NCBI GenBank assembly: GCA_017444015.1
Contig: JAFSXN010000186.1
Span: 1-35,369 of the forward strand
Length of the DNA stretch: 35,369 nt
DNA from: Lachnospiraceae bacterium
GTDB taxonomy: Bacteria; Bacillota; Clostridia; Lachnospirales; Lachnospiraceae
Reading direction: 5' to 3'
A program made the translations under genes and the position numbers. The notes beneath the pieces were generated by a model. The model did no database searches. It worked only from the letters and a program-made list of their open reading frames with translations, and was not told where the DNA came from. Positions 25,293 to 34,128 of the stretch are shown one piece after another (the first letter of the stretch is position 1; each line of letters opens with the position of its first letter).

Positions 25293-25322
25293 TTGCGTCC
25301 TCCCCTCTTAATATGATAAAAT
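25293..25322 (+). promoter_or_regulatory. Putative promoter of the SRP RNA gene
   Basis: TTGCGT and TAAAAT are separated by 18 bases, placing the start of transcription at about 25329-25331, at the beginning of the SRP RNA. Confidence 0.5.
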
Positions 25323-25329
25323 ACCTCTA

Positions 25330-25590
25330 TCACGCAGCTGGGGAAGTAGCGGCTCCCTGTACCTGAAATCCGCTATAGCAGGGGTGATATCCTGCCGAGG
25401 CTGTTATCCTTCATAGTCCGCCCTGTGAAAGTGGCGTTGAGATTTGGGTCTCACGCAATAGGACTCCGTGAACCGTGTCAGGTCAGGAATGAAGCAGCAC
25501 TAAGCGGATGCTCCTATGTGCCGTGAGGGTGCCTGGGTTGAGTTAACTGCACAGGTAACGTATGCGGGGTCGCGGTCGACGCAGGATGCG
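25330..25590 (+). ncRNA. ffs: Signal recognition particle RNA, bacterial large type
   Basis: The domain IV signature GTCAGGTCAGGAATGAAGCAGCACTAAG is present at about 25479-25505, with the conserved SRP54-binding bulges. Downstream GTGCCGTGAGGGTGCC and GTTAACTGCACAGGTAACG and an Alu-type 5' domain (GCTGGGGAAGTAGCGG) show the large Firmicute form of about 260 nt. The RNA binds Ffh to target membrane proteins. Ends are approximate. The position near tadA matches the common tadA-SRP RNA order. Confidence 0.93.
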
Positions 25591-25623
25591 TGAGTATTGG
25601 AATTATCATTTCACATATTTTTC

Positions 25624-26739
25624 CTACCCAATCCTCCCCATTTTAAACTCGTGCAGCATCTCATTCCCCACACTCAAGCGGAAACCTGCTTCCGGGATCT
25701 CTTCCCGTAAGTACCATCCCGCCTCAGACAACTCGCTCTCCTGAAGCGTGATCGTATCATCCCCGTCAAGCTCCGCGATAAACCCGATCATCTGCGCGTA
25801 GGTCAGCCCCCAGGGCTGATTTTTATAATAGCGGAGGTTCTTTACCTTAAGACCGACCTCCTCCATGACCTCCCTGTGGACCGCCTGCTCAAAGGATTCT
25901 CCAATCTCAACAAACCCCGCGACCAGAGCGAGCTTTTTATAGGGCCCTGTCTTATTTCGCACAAGGAGCAGCCGGTCTGTATCTGCCCAGTTGCTCTGAG
26001 CAGATACAGCGGCAGGGGCAGCTTGCGCATTGGAAATGCCCCTGCCGTCTGACTCTGTTACTTTGTTGGTACGCCACCCGCAAGTCTGCGGGCGGCTACC
26101 TGAACCATTTTCTCCCTTCTTAATAATCGCTACGATGATCGCCGGCGAGATCTTCGGATACTCCGTATTTCCGCAGCTTGTGCAGACCATCGCACGCTCC
26201 GTCTTCGAAGGCTCGCAGAGCGCCCCGCAGCAGCCGCAGTACGTTCTCGAATGCTTCCACCAGGCAAAATGCCCTCCGGTCGCCGCCGCAAAGATCATCG
26301 AAACCATAGGGGAACGCTTTCCGTGGAAATCCTCCCTTGGGATCGCTTCCGTCGTCGGCAGCAGCTCACGAAAGCGATTGATATTCATCACAAAGAAGCG
26401 CTTTTCGCTCGCGGCGCCCAGATCTCTGTCTAAAAGCTGTTCCTCCAACTCTTCCTTGCTGTTCATCGCCTGTACCCCGGTCAGGTCGGGCTCCGCAAGG
26501 AAATACGGCTGATCGGAGATTGAAAATAAATAATAGGCGTTATCTATTATTTCCTCCCATTTCATCTTGCTCCCGATCAGTTCCTTTAATACTTCAAAGC
26601 TCGGAAGCCGTACCAAGCCGTTCTCAACAAAGGCCAGTACCTGATTCCCTCTGTATGCCAGGGCGAAATCCTTACTCTCCGCTTTTCGGTTCCCGTCATA
26701 AGCCGGATCATAGAAATCCGGTTCAATCTCATGAATCAT
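25624..26739 (-). CDS. nudC: NADH/NAD-RNA pyrophosphatase (NudC-like), with an in-frame insertion
   Basis: NudC hydrolyses NAD(H) to NMN(H) and AMP and can remove NAD caps from RNA. The 371-residue protein has an N-terminal domain, a zinc ribbon with Cys168, Cys171, Cys186 and Cys189, and a Nudix box GFVEIGESFEQAVHREVMEEVGL at 275-297. The QPW motif appears as NQPWGLTYAQM at about 308-318, differing from SQPWPFP. Between ribbon and Nudix fold there is an extra stretch of about 45 residues (roughly 208-252, low complexity) that interrupts the usual 'aiivaI.. dklLLvrn' strand pair. It corresponds to a palindromic DNA element. The reading frame is kept, so the enzyme may still work. AAGGAG is 11 bases before the ATG. 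Confidence 0.88.
   Translation of the reverse strand: MIHEIEPDFYDPAYDGNRKAESKDFALAYRGNQVLAFVENGLVRLPSFEVLKELIGSKMKWEEIIDNAYYLFSISDQPYFLAEPDLTGVQAMNSKEELEEQLLDRDLGAASEKRFFVMNINRFRELLPTTEAIPREDFHGKRSPMVSMIFAAATGGHFAWWKHSRTYCGCCGALCEPSKTERAMVCTSCGNTEYPKISPAIIVAIIKKGENGSGSRPQTCGWRTNKVTESDGRGISNAQAAPAAVSAQSNWADTDRLLLVRNKTGPYKKLALVAGFVEIGESFEQAVHREVMEEVGLKVKNLRYYKNQPWGLTYAQMIGFIAELDGDDTITLQESELSEAGWYLREEIPEAGFRLSVGNEMLHEFKMGRIG
25992..26100. repeat. Palindromic element inserted in frame within nudC
   Basis: Three hairpins lie in a row: TGCTC/GAGCA (25992-26002); GGCAGGGGCA/TGCCCCTGCC, a perfect 10-bp stem (26011-26046); and GGTACGCC-A-CCCGCA against TGCGGG-C-GGCTACC (26068-26100). They match exactly the unusual linker of the encoded protein. 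Surrounding codons read as a normal NudC. Confidence 0.75.
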
Positions 26740-26756
26740 ACTTCAAATTTCTCCTT

Positions 26757-26789
26757 AAAGAAAAGCCGGCAATCTGCCGACTCTTCTTT
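26757..26789 (-). terminator. Probable terminator of the UgpC-type ATPase gene
   Basis: On the minus strand, AAAGAAGAGTCGGCA pairs with TGCCGGCTTTTCTTT, with T-rich descent, 100 bases after the ATPase stop and just before nudC. Confidence 0.5.
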
Positions 26790-26890
26790 CATATCATAAC
26801 CCATAAGTACAAACAGCCAGCTTACACCCAGCCATTGACTTATGAGAAACAGGAAAGATGCTCTCTTTCCCTTTACATATTCAAATAAAA

Positions 26891-28015
26891 TCAGTTCGTG
26901 ATCGTTTCCTCGCTGTCCTTATCGAATACATGGATCTTCTCGGTATCGAACGCAAACTGGATATTATCGCCCGGTCTGGCCGTTGTACGGGGATCGACTC
27001 TCGCCGTGATCGCAAACTCTTCCAGATCAAAGTATAAGAATACTTCCGCGCCAAGCAGCTCGTAAACCCTTACCGTCGACTCAAATACGCCGTCCGGATA
27101 CTTATCCTTCGCGATATTGATCGCCATCTCGGAATCATATACATCCTCAGGACGGATACCGAAAGTTACGGTCTTTCCGTTATAACCGCCGTCGATCAGC
27201 TTCTTGCTCTTTGCGGGAGGAAGCTCGATGGACTTTCCGGCTACCTTTAAGAACGCTGTCTCACCCTTGACCTCAACTACCGCGTCAAGGAAGTTCATCT
27301 GAGGAGATCCCATAAAGCCCGCTACAAAGAGGTTGCCCGGCTTCTCATAGAGATTCTGAGGGGTATCGACCTGCTGAACGATACCGTCCTTCATAACAAC
27401 GATCCTGGTTCCAAGGGTCATAGCCTCGGTCTGATCATGCGTAACGTAGATGATCGTCGTTCCGAGTCTCTGATGGAGCTTCGCGATCTCGATACGCATC
27501 TGTACACGGAGCTTCGCGTCCAGGTTGGAAAGAGGCTCATCCATCAGGAATACCTTCGGGTTACGAACGATCGCGCGTCCCATAGCGACACGCTGTCTCT
27601 GGCCGCCCGAAAGAGCCTTCGGCTTACGATCAAGGAGCTTGGTCAGATCGAGGATCTTCGCAGCCTCTCTTACCATCTTATCGATCTCATCCTTCGGAAC
27701 CTTACGGAGCTTCAGTCCGAAAGCCATGTTATCATATACCGTCATATGCGGATACAGAGCGTAGTTCTGGAATACCATCGCGATATCCCTGTCCTTGGGC
27801 TCTACATCATTTACTACTCTGTCACCGATCTTCAGCTCACCGGAAGAGATCTCCTCCAGACCCGCGATCATACGAAGGGTCGTAGATTTTCCGCAGCCCG
27901 AAGGGCCAACGAAGATAATGAACTCCTGATCCGCGATCTCAAGGTTAAAGTTTTTAACCGCCTCAAACCCGTTCGGATAAACCTTGCAGATGTTCTTCAA
28001 AGACAAGCTTGACAT
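26891..28015 (-). CDS. ugpC: Sugar ABC transporter ATP-binding protein, UgpC/MsmK type
   Basis: The 374-residue ATPase has Walker A GPSGCGKST at about 36-44, the Q-loop in VFQNYALYPHM, ABC signature LSGGQRQRVAMGRA, Walker B VFLMDEP, and H-loop YVTHDQTEAM. A C-terminal TOBE/MalK-type regulatory domain follows. It is a stand-alone gene without permeases, as is typical of MsmK-like ATPases that energise several CUT1 sugar or glycerol-phosphate importers. I chose ATG 28015, nine bases after GGGAGG, over an in-frame ATG upstream of that site. Its partners must lie elsewhere on the chromosome; the Ggu system next door has its own ATPase. Confidence 0.92.
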   Translation of the reverse strand: MSSLSLKNICKVYPNGFEAVKNFNLEIADQEFIIFVGPSGCGKSTTLRMIAGLEEISSGELKIGDRVVNDVEPKDRDIAMVFQNYALYPHMTVYDNMAFGLKLRKVPKDEIDKMVREAAKILDLTKLLDRKPKALSGGQRQRVAMGRAIVRNPKVFLMDEPLSNLDAKLRVQMRIEIAKLHQRLGTTIIYVTHDQTEAMTLGTRIVVMKDGIVQQVDTPQNLYEKPGNLFVAGFMGSPQMNFLDAVVEVKGETAFLKVAGKSIELPPAKSKKLIDGGYNGKTVTFGIRPEDVYDSEMAINIAKDKYPDGVFESTVRVYELLGAEVFLYFDLEEFAITARVDPRTTARPGDNIQFAFDTEKIHVFDKDSEETITN

Positions 28016-28223
28016 ATTTTCACTTCCTCCCAAAAATTATTATCGCACAGACCGTTCTTACGCCTGACAGCCTGTGTTTTCGTATCCGGCTCACTCCGGA
28101 TGTTTTCTCCACTGAAAAAGAGTATAACAAAAGATTGTCTTTTTTGAAATGCAACTACTTCACAAATATTTCTGTGATTAATGTGCATTTTGCCTAATCT
28201 ATTACAGAAGGTGCGTATAAAGA

Positions 28224-28254
28224 ACAGGATCCGGAGTTTATTTCCGAATCCTGT
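28224..28254 (-). terminator. Probable terminator after the small membrane-protein gene
   Basis: ACAGGAT-C-CGGA pairs with TTCCG-A-ATCCTGT; on the minus strand it is followed by TCTTTATA. It lies about 30 bases past the stop codon. Confidence 0.5.
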
Positions 28255-28285
28255 ACCTACACTCTGACATATGAGTTTCCAGCAA

Positions 28286-28720
28286 TTACACCGTTTCCCC
28301 GGGCTCCGTCGTCTCTGATCCCTCGGAAGCTGCTCCGACCTCCGCCTCAGGCTCAACCGGATCCGGCTCGTCCTCTGCCTCAAGCCTGACCGTATCCGAC
28401 TCACCCTCTTTCTCCGGTCTGACGTAAAAGCTCCCGGGCGTCGTCCTCTGGCTGCCGCCTTCCCGTTCCCGTTTCCAATCCTCCCATAACAGCGTCCCGC
28501 TGCGAATGATCAAAAAGCCGCCGGCCACCAGAAACAGGATCATAAACGCGATGATCACGATCCTTTCACCGCCCTCGCGGGATCTGACTCCTTCGATCAG
28601 CGAATAATCCGTATAAAGCAGGTAGCATCCCACCAGAAACCGGATCGTCAGGACCGACTTTTGCGGGACTCTGCTGCCGCCGTTTTCGTTTTCATTTCGT
28701 TTATTTTTATCTTCCGCCAT
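28286..28720 (-). CDS. Small hypothetical membrane protein
   Basis: The 144-residue protein has a basic, Asn-rich N-terminus, a weakly hydrophobic segment at about 23-40 (VLTIRFLVGCYLLYTDYSLI) and a clear membrane segment at about 53-75 (RIVIIAFMILFLVAGGFLII). A highly charged tail ends in repeated Glu/Pro/Thr. I do not recognise a family. It lies between the orphan ATPase and the Ggu transporter on the same strand, but terminator-like hairpins on both sides suggest an independent unit. Confidence 0.65.
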   Translation of the reverse strand: MAEDKNKRNENENGGSRVPQKSVLTIRFLVGCYLLYTDYSLIEGVRSREGGERIVIIAFMILFLVAGGFLIIRSGTLLWEDWKREREGGSQRTTPGSFYVRPEKEGESDTVRLEAEDEPDPVEPEAEVGAASEGSETTEPGETV

Positions 28721-28747
28721 AGATCATAACACCCTTCCGGAAATATT

Positions 28748-28774
28748 TAACTGCCCGGATAACCCGGGCAGTTA
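28748..28774 (-). terminator. Terminator of the ChvE-Ggu operon
   Basis: An 11-bp perfect stem TAACTGCCCGG/CCGGGCAGTTA has a five-base loop, then AATATTT on the minus strand. It is 43 bases beyond the last permease. Between them (28796-28816) lies a half copy of the PalA sequence TTTCGTTTACGAT. Confidence 0.65.
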
Positions 28775-28816
28775 TAATAAAAATAGAAACCAAATATATT
28801 TGTTTCGTTTACGATA

Positions 28817-29995
28817 TCATTTCGTATTGCTCTTCTTGGAAGCAAGGATATCAAATACAACCGCCGCTAAAAGAACAATACCCTTTACAACCTTCTGCCA
28901 GTTGGCATCGACACCCATCAGAGACATTCCGAGGTTGATAACACCGATCAACGTCGCGCCGACCACCATTCCGAAAACGTTTCCAGCTCCGCCGTACGCG
29001 GAAACACCGCCGACAACGCAGGCTGCGATAGCATCCATCTCGTAGTTGGTACCGGCCGTAGAGTTAGCCGCCTGGAATCTCGCCGTAACGATATAGGTCG
29101 TGATAACCGTCAGAAACGCCATATTCAGGTAAGCAAGGAACATGATCCTCTTTGTATCGACACCCGAAAGCCTTGTAGCCTCTGCGTTTCCACCGATCGT
29201 ATAGAAATATCTTCCGAGGGTCGTCTTTGAGGTAATGAAATTATAGATCAGTACGATCACAACGACCCAGATCAGCGCCGTAGGGATCCCGCCTGCCATA
29301 GCCAGCTTGTAGGAGAAAAGCAGGATAGCCGCGACTGCCAGGACACACTTGATCAGAAGCGATGTCATAGACTCGGCTTCATAGCCCTTCTTTACCTTGA
29401 TCGCTCTGCTTCGGAAGGAAAGGACTACAACGACCACGCTTGCGATCACGCCTGCTGCCATACAGACCATATTCATCTGGTTGATCGGCGTAGAGAGCAC
29501 CTTTCCGGAAAAGATCGCAAGGAAGCCCTTCTGTACCGCAAGAGAGATACTTCCGGTCGTACTGTTGGAGCTTAGGAGCGCCGTGCCCCAGCCTCGGAAG
29601 GCAAGGTAGCCTGCTAACGTCGCGATCCAGGGAGGGATATTGACATACGCGATCAGAAATCCTAACGCGCAGCCGTAGATCAGACCTACGATCAGCATCA
29701 GGATGATGGACACCCCGACATTTATTCCCTTGACTGACATAAGGATCCCGCCCAGGGCTCCGAGGAAGCATACAAAGGAACCGCAGGACAGATCGATATT
29801 ACCTCCTGTCAGCATACACATTAACATACCGGTCGCAAGAACGAATACATACGCGTTCTGCGTGATCAGGGCGTTAAAGTTCATCGCCTGGAACATCTGT
29901 CCGCCTGTCGTAACGGTAAAGAAGATATATACCAGGACAAGGACTATCAGCATTGCATTTTTCTTTAATACATCTGTATATTTCTTATTTGCCAT
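28817..29995 (-). CDS. gguB: Multiple-monosaccharide ABC transporter permease, second copy
   Basis: The 392-residue permease belongs to the RbsC/GguB type. Marks are NAYVFVLATGMLMCMLTGGNIDLSCGS near the N-terminus, IPPWIATLAGYLAFRGWG, GRYFYTIGGNAEATRLSGVDTKR, and YEMDAIAACVVGGVSAYGGAGNVFGMVVGATLIGVINLGMSLMGVD. It is a diverged paralogue of the gene just upstream: the same motifs align throughout, but many positions differ, and a central stretch around residues 140-170 is shorter. Both copies keep full length and intact signatures. The gene starts 12 bases after the upstream copy ends, so they are co-transcribed. Confidence 0.9.
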   Translation of the reverse strand: MANKKYTDVLKKNAMLIVLVLVYIFFTVTTGGQMFQAMNFNALITQNAYVFVLATGMLMCMLTGGNIDLSCGSFVCFLGALGGILMSVKGINVGVSIILMLIVGLIYGCALGFLIAYVNIPPWIATLAGYLAFRGWGTALLSSNSTTGSISLAVQKGFLAIFSGKVLSTPINQMNMVCMAAGVIASVVVVVLSFRSRAIKVKKGYEAESMTSLLIKCVLAVAAILLFSYKLAMAGGIPTALIWVVVIVLIYNFITSKTTLGRYFYTIGGNAEATRLSGVDTKRIMFLAYLNMAFLTVITTYIVTARFQAANSTAGTNYEMDAIAACVVGGVSAYGGAGNVFGMVVGATLIGVINLGMSLMGVDANWQKVVKGIVLLAAVVFDILASKKSNTK

Positions 29996-30007
29996 GACTC
30001 CTCCTCC

Positions 30008-31174
30008 TTAATTTTTCTTCTTATTTGACAGAACGTCAAAGATGATCGCTCCGAGAACAACCAGGCCCTTGATGACCTTCTGGTAATTGGCGTCCGTACC
30101 CATAATGGACATTCCCATATTGATAACACCCATCAGCAGAGCGCCGATAACGATACCGAAGATATTTCCTTCACCGCCGTACGCGGAAGCGCCGCCGATA
30201 AAGCAGGCCGCGATCGCGTCCATTTCGTAGCCCTGCCCGAAGGTGGGCTGCGCCTGCGTCGCTCTGGCGATCGTAAGGATCCCGCCAAGTCCTGCCATCA
30301 GACCCATATTTACATAGGCGAAGAAATATACCTTTCTGGAATCGATTCCGGAAAGCGTCGTCGCCTTCTCGTTTCCGCCGACCGCGTAGAGATAACGGCC
30401 CATCGTCGTATTTGTTGTGATATAGGCATAGGTCAGAAGCACGATCCCGATCCAGATCAGAGAGGTCGGGATGCCCTTATACTGCGCCAGCTTAAAGAAA
30501 AACCAGACGACCGCCGCGCAGATGATCACGGTTTTGACCAGAGCGGAATAAAGGGGCTCAACCTCATAGCCTCTGGACTTCGCGCTGATACGCGCCCGAA
30601 AGACCGAGATGACATAGATCGCTGCCAGTACGATCCCTGCCAGTACGCAGGTGATATTCAGATCACCGCCGCCGAAAAGATCCGGGATATAGCAGTCCGC
30701 GCCGCCGCCGAACACATTCAGGAAACCGGTATTTCTGATACCTACCGTAAAGCCCTGGAGAACAACATTCGACAGCCCACGGAAGGCGTACATTCCGGCC
30801 AGGGTCGCAATGAAGGGAGGAACCTTGATATAGGCGATCCAGTAACCCTGCCAGGCACCGACTAAGATCCCGCCGATCAGCATTACGATAACAGCAAACA
30901 GAGCCGGGAGGCTCTTATCCATCATAACCGCCCCGATACCGCCGATAAAGCAGACGACCGAGCCGACGGACAGGTCGATATTACCGCCGGTCAGGATACA
31001 GAGCAGCATTCCTGCCGCCAGAACGAAAACGTAGGCGTTCTGGGAAATCAGGTTATTGATATTCTGCGCTAACAGCATTTTCCCACCCGTCGCGACATGG
31101 AAAGCCAGAAGGACTGCAATCAACACCAATACCATGAAATATTTTTTCAAAACTGCTTTAATATTGATACTCAT
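30008..31174 (-). CDS. gguB: Multiple-monosaccharide ABC transporter permease, first copy
   Basis: The 388-residue GguB-type permease has NAYVFVLAAGMLLCILTGGNIDLSVGSVV, VPPFIATLAGMYAFRGLS, GRYLYAVGGNEKATTLSGIDSRK and YEMDAIAACFIGGASAYGGEGNIFG. I chose ATG 31174, one base after the gguA stop, with AAGGGGTG six bases upstream. An in-frame GTG at 31183 overlaps that site. Agrobacterium-type systems have a single permease, so two full-length, non-identical permeases here suggest either a heterodimer or two alternative transporters sharing one ATPase. Confidence 0.92.
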   Translation of the reverse strand: MSINIKAVLKKYFMVLVLIAVLLAFHVATGGKMLLAQNINNLISQNAYVFVLAAGMLLCILTGGNIDLSVGSVVCFIGGIGAVMMDKSLPALFAVIVMLIGGILVGAWQGYWIAYIKVPPFIATLAGMYAFRGLSNVVLQGFTVGIRNTGFLNVFGGGADCYIPDLFGGGDLNITCVLAGIVLAAIYVISVFRARISAKSRGYEVEPLYSALVKTVIICAAVVWFFFKLAQYKGIPTSLIWIGIVLLTYAYITTNTTMGRYLYAVGGNEKATTLSGIDSRKVYFFAYVNMGLMAGLGGILTIARATQAQPTFGQGYEMDAIAACFIGGASAYGGEGNIFGIVIGALLMGVINMGMSIMGTDANYQKVIKGLVVLGAIIFDVLSNKKKN

Positions 31175-31175
31175 C

Positions 31176-32714
31176 TCAATCACCCCTTCCCGACTGTATG
31201 ATACTCGTCATAATGCTCTCCTGTGTCGCTTCGGAAGCATTCAGCTCTCCGACGAACCTGCCCCCGTTCATGATATAGATCCTGTCGCTCATGCCAAGGA
31301 CCTCGGGAAGCTCGGAGGAGATCATAACGACGGATTTTCCGGCCTTTACCAGATCGTTGATGATACAGTAGATCTCGTATTTCGCGCCTACATCAATACC
31401 TCTGGTGGGCTCATCAAGGATCAGTATATCCGGATCCGCAAACATCCATTTCGCAAGGAGTACCTTCTGCTGATTCCCGCCGGACAGGTTTCCGACGTTC
31501 TGCTCCACGGTAGGAGTCTTAGTCTTCAGCTTTTCCTTATATTCAACCGCAACGGCATATTCCTTATCGACATCAATCACGCCTTTTTCGCTGACGCTCT
31601 TCATATTCGCAAGAGAGGTATTTACACGGATCGGATTACTGAGAACAAGGCCGTTCCCCTTCCGATCCTCGGTAACGTACGCCAGCTTTGCCTCGATCGC
31701 CTCTCTGGGGGTCTTTAACTGGACCTCTTTTCCGTGGATCGTCATCGTACCCGTTATACCGGAGCCATAGGATTTTCCGAAGATACTCATGGCAAGCTCG
31801 GTCCGGCCCGCGCCCATCAGACCGTAGATCCCGACGACCTCACCGGCTTTGACCGACAGGCTTACGTTATCCACAACCTTCTTTTCCGTGTATACAGGAT
31901 GATAGACTGTCCAGTTCTTCACCTCCATATTCACGTCGCCGATCTCTATATTCTCTCTCTTCGGGAACCGGTTGGTAAGCTCTCGTCCGACCATTCCGCG
32001 GATGATCCGATCTTCGTCGATCTCCGTCGTATGACAATCCAGAGTCTCGACCGTAGAGCCGTCCCGGACGACCGTGATCTTATCCGCTACATATACGACC
32101 TCATTCAGCTTGTGGCTGATGATGATCATCGTCATTCCCTGCTTCTTGAACTCCAACATCAGATCAAGCAGCGCTCTGGAATCCGTTTCATTCAGAGAAG
32201 ACGTAGGCTCGTCCAGAATCAGGAGCTTCGCGTGCTTTGCAAGAGCCTTGGCGATCTCTACCAACTGCTGTTTTCCTGTTCCGATATCCTTTATCAGTAC
32301 ACGCGACGATTCGGACAGCCCTACCATCTTCAGATATTTATCCGCTTCGCCGTATGTTTCATTCCAATTTATGGCGTTTTTCTTTCCCCGTTCATTGCCG
32401 AGGAACATATTTTCACCGATCGACATCTGCGGTACCAGCGCCAGCTCCTGATGGATGATAACGATTCCCTTGCTCTCGGAATCCTTGATCTTCTGGAACT
32501 TGCACAGTTCACCGTTATACACAATGTCGCCTTCATAGGTTCCATAAGGATAAATACCGCTAAGCACGTTCATAAGCGTGGACTTTCCGGCTCCGTTTTC
32601 TCCGACAAGCGCGTGGATCTCACCCTCCTCTACCTGAAGGTTTACGTTGTCAAGAGCCTTAACGCCCGGGAAAGTCTTAGTGATATTTTTCATTTCCAGA
32701 ATGACTTTACCCAA
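31176..32714 (-). CDS. gguA: Multiple-monosaccharide ABC transporter ATP-binding protein
   Basis: The 512-residue protein has two fused ABC domains. The first has [17 protein letters not shown]-loop [28 protein letters not shown] and [11 protein letters not shown]. The second has a reduced Walker [17 protein letters not shown], then [15 protein letters not shown] and [14 protein letters not shown]. This is the layout of GguA/MglA/RbsA. The start is probably TTG at 32714, giving [16 protein letters not shown], with GGAGGG seven bases upstream. The ATG at 32732 lies within and before that site. It should power both permeases encoded downstream. Confidence 0.92.
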   Translation of the reverse strand: MGKVILEMKNITKTFPGVKALDNVNLQVEEGEIHALVGENGAGKSTLMNVLSGIYPYGTYEGDIVYNGELCKFQKIKDSESKGIVIIHQELALVPQMSIGENMFLGNERGKKNAINWNETYGEADKYLKMVGLSESSRVLIKDIGTGKQQLVEIAKALAKHAKLLILDEPTSSLNETDSRALLDLMLEFKKQGMTMIIISHKLNEVVYVADKITVVRDGSTVETLDCHTTEIDEDRIIRGMVGRELTNRFPKRENIEIGDVNMEVKNWTVYHPVYTEKKVVDNVSLSVKAGEVVGIYGLMGAGRTELAMSIFGKSYGSGITGTMTIHGKEVQLKTPREAIEAKLAYVTEDRKGNGLVLSNPIRVNTSLANMKSVSEKGVIDVDKEYAVAVEYKEKLKTKTPTVEQNVGNLSGGNQQKVLLAKWMFADPDILILDEPTRGIDVGAKYEIYCIINDLVKAGKSVVMISSELPEVLGMSDRIYIMNGGRFVGELNASEATQESIMTSIIQSGRGD

Positions 32715-32735
32715 AAATATCCCTCCATTCATTGT

Positions 32736-32766
32736 AACAGGCGGGCTTTATGCAAACCCGCCTGTT
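32736..32766 (-). terminator. Hairpin between chvE and gguA
   Basis: A 10-bp perfect stem AACAGGCGGG/CCCGCCTGTT has an 11-base loop. There is no T tract on the minus strand, so it more likely protects the chvE message or reduces readthrough than terminates fully, giving excess binding protein. Confidence 0.5.
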
Positions 32767-32802
32767 GTAATTACCTATTACCCTTTATGGGTCTCATTAT
32801 CC

Positions 32803-33948
32803 TTACTGTAACTGATCCTCTGTATAGTAACCGGAATCGATCAGGAGCTCCTTGTAGTTGTTTACATCTGCGAATACAGGCTCGCAAAGGTAAGAAGGAA
32901 CAGTGATAACGTTGTTGTTGTAGGTCTCGGTATCGTTTACGTCAACCGTCTCGCCGTTAAGGATCTGGCCGATCATCTTAACAACCTGGCTTGCCAGTGT
33001 ACGGGTATCCTTGAATACGGACATCGACTGCTTGCCGGCGATCATGTTCTTCGTGTTCTCGATATCGCAGTCCTGACCGGTGATGATCGGGTACTCGCCG
33101 TTGTAGTTAGCAGCAAGAGCGTTCTCAACACCAAGCGCGGTAGAGTCGTTGGAGCAAAGCCATACGTCTACGTTCGTTCCGTCTGCATAGTAAGAAGAGA
33201 GAATGTTCTCTGCTCTGGACTGAGCGGTCTCAGTTGCCCAGGTCGGGGTCGCGCACTGCTCAAAGGTGTTCTGTCCGGAAACTACTACGAGCTTGCCTTC
33301 GTCAATGTAGGGCTTTAATACATCATAAGCGCCATTGAAGAAGTAACCAGCGTTGTTGTCACCCGGGTCGCCAGCGGTGATCTCAAGATTGAAAGGTCCG
33401 TCAGCATTGTCGAGATCCAGAGTATCCTTTATATATGTACCCTGAACGGTACCAACCATATAGTTATCGAAGGTTGCATAGTAGGAAACCGCATCGGAGT
33501 CCATCAGAAGACGGTCATAAGCGATAACAGGGATCCCTGCGTCCTTTGCCATATCAAGAGCCTCACCAAGTGAAGAACCCTCGATCGCTGCGATAGCTAA
33601 TACGTTGCAGCCGCTGCTGATCATGTTTTCGATCTGAGAAAGCTGAGTCTGAACATCGTTGGAAGCATACTGAAGATCTACTTCATAGCCTGCTGCCTCA
33701 AGCTGGGTCTTCATGTTGTCGCCGTCCTGGTTCCATCTCTGAAGATCCTTCGTAGGCATCGAAACACCAACTTTTCCGCCTGCGCCGCCTGCTGCCTCAG
33801 CCGCAGGAGCTGCCTCATCAGAGCTTGCCTCTGCTGCCGGAGCCGCGTCGGAAGCTGCCGGAGCCGATGCAGGAGCTGCTGCACAGCCTGCAAGAAGGCT
33901 AGCTGCTAAAGTCATTGACAATAAAGCACTCAGAATTCTTCTTTTCAT
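32803..33948 (-). CDS. chvE: ChvE-type sugar-binding lipoprotein
   Basis: The 381-residue solute-binding protein has a lipoprotein signal with lipobox LAGC (Cys22) and an Ala/Glu/Pro linker to about residue 58. A periplasmic-binding fold follows, starting VGVSMPTKDLQRWNQDGDNMKTQLEAAGYEV. Typical ChvE segments are NMISSGCNVLAIAAIEGSSL, IPVIAYDRLLMDSDAVSYYATFDN, LEITAGDPGDNNAGYFFNGA and ITGQDCDIENTKNMIAGKQSMSVFKD. It should deliver aldose monosaccharides to the Ggu permeases. AGGAGGAAAGG precedes the ATG. Confidence 0.94.
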   Translation of the reverse strand: MKRRILSALLSMTLAASLLAGCAAAPASAPAASDAAPAAEASSDEAAPAAEAAGGAGGKVGVSMPTKDLQRWNQDGDNMKTQLEAAGYEVDLQYASNDVQTQLSQIENMISSGCNVLAIAAIEGSSLGEALDMAKDAGIPVIAYDRLLMDSDAVSYYATFDNYMVGTVQGTYIKDTLDLDNADGPFNLEITAGDPGDNNAGYFFNGAYDVLKPYIDEGKLVVVSGQNTFEQCATPTWATETAQSRAENILSSYYADGTNVDVWLCSNDSTALGVENALAANYNGEYPIITGQDCDIENTKNMIAGKQSMSVFKDTRTLASQVVKMIGQILNGETVDVNDTETYNNNVITVPSYLCEPVFADVNNYKELLIDSGYYTEDQLQ

Positions 33949-34107
33949 TTTTTTCCTTTCCTCCCATTAGATTTCTGCGCCGTCCGCGCAATTATTTGAT
34001 AAACATAATCTAACACTTTTTATTTCAAGGGAAAATAGGAAATAATTGCTTCTTATTGTGTCTGATCTGTAAACATCCTATAGTACAAAATTGCAAATTT
34101 ATAAACG

Positions 34108-34124
34108 AAAAGCAAAATTTTGCT
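34108..34124 (-). terminator. Short A/T palindrome with T tract after the second binding-protein gene
   Basis: AGCAAAATTTTGCT is a 14-bp palindrome; on the minus strand it is followed by TTTCGTTTATAAATTT, five bases after the stop codon. The adjacent AAACGAAAAGC matches the right palindrome arm at 35340. It may weakly terminate. Confidence 0.35.
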
Positions 34125-34128
34125 AAAC

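Noticed and set aside
31734-32906. Plus-strand open frame of 390 codons opposite gguA
   Set aside because: Shadow of a strongly conserved ABC ATPase; composition (Arg, His, Leu, Asp rich) is that of an antisense frame.
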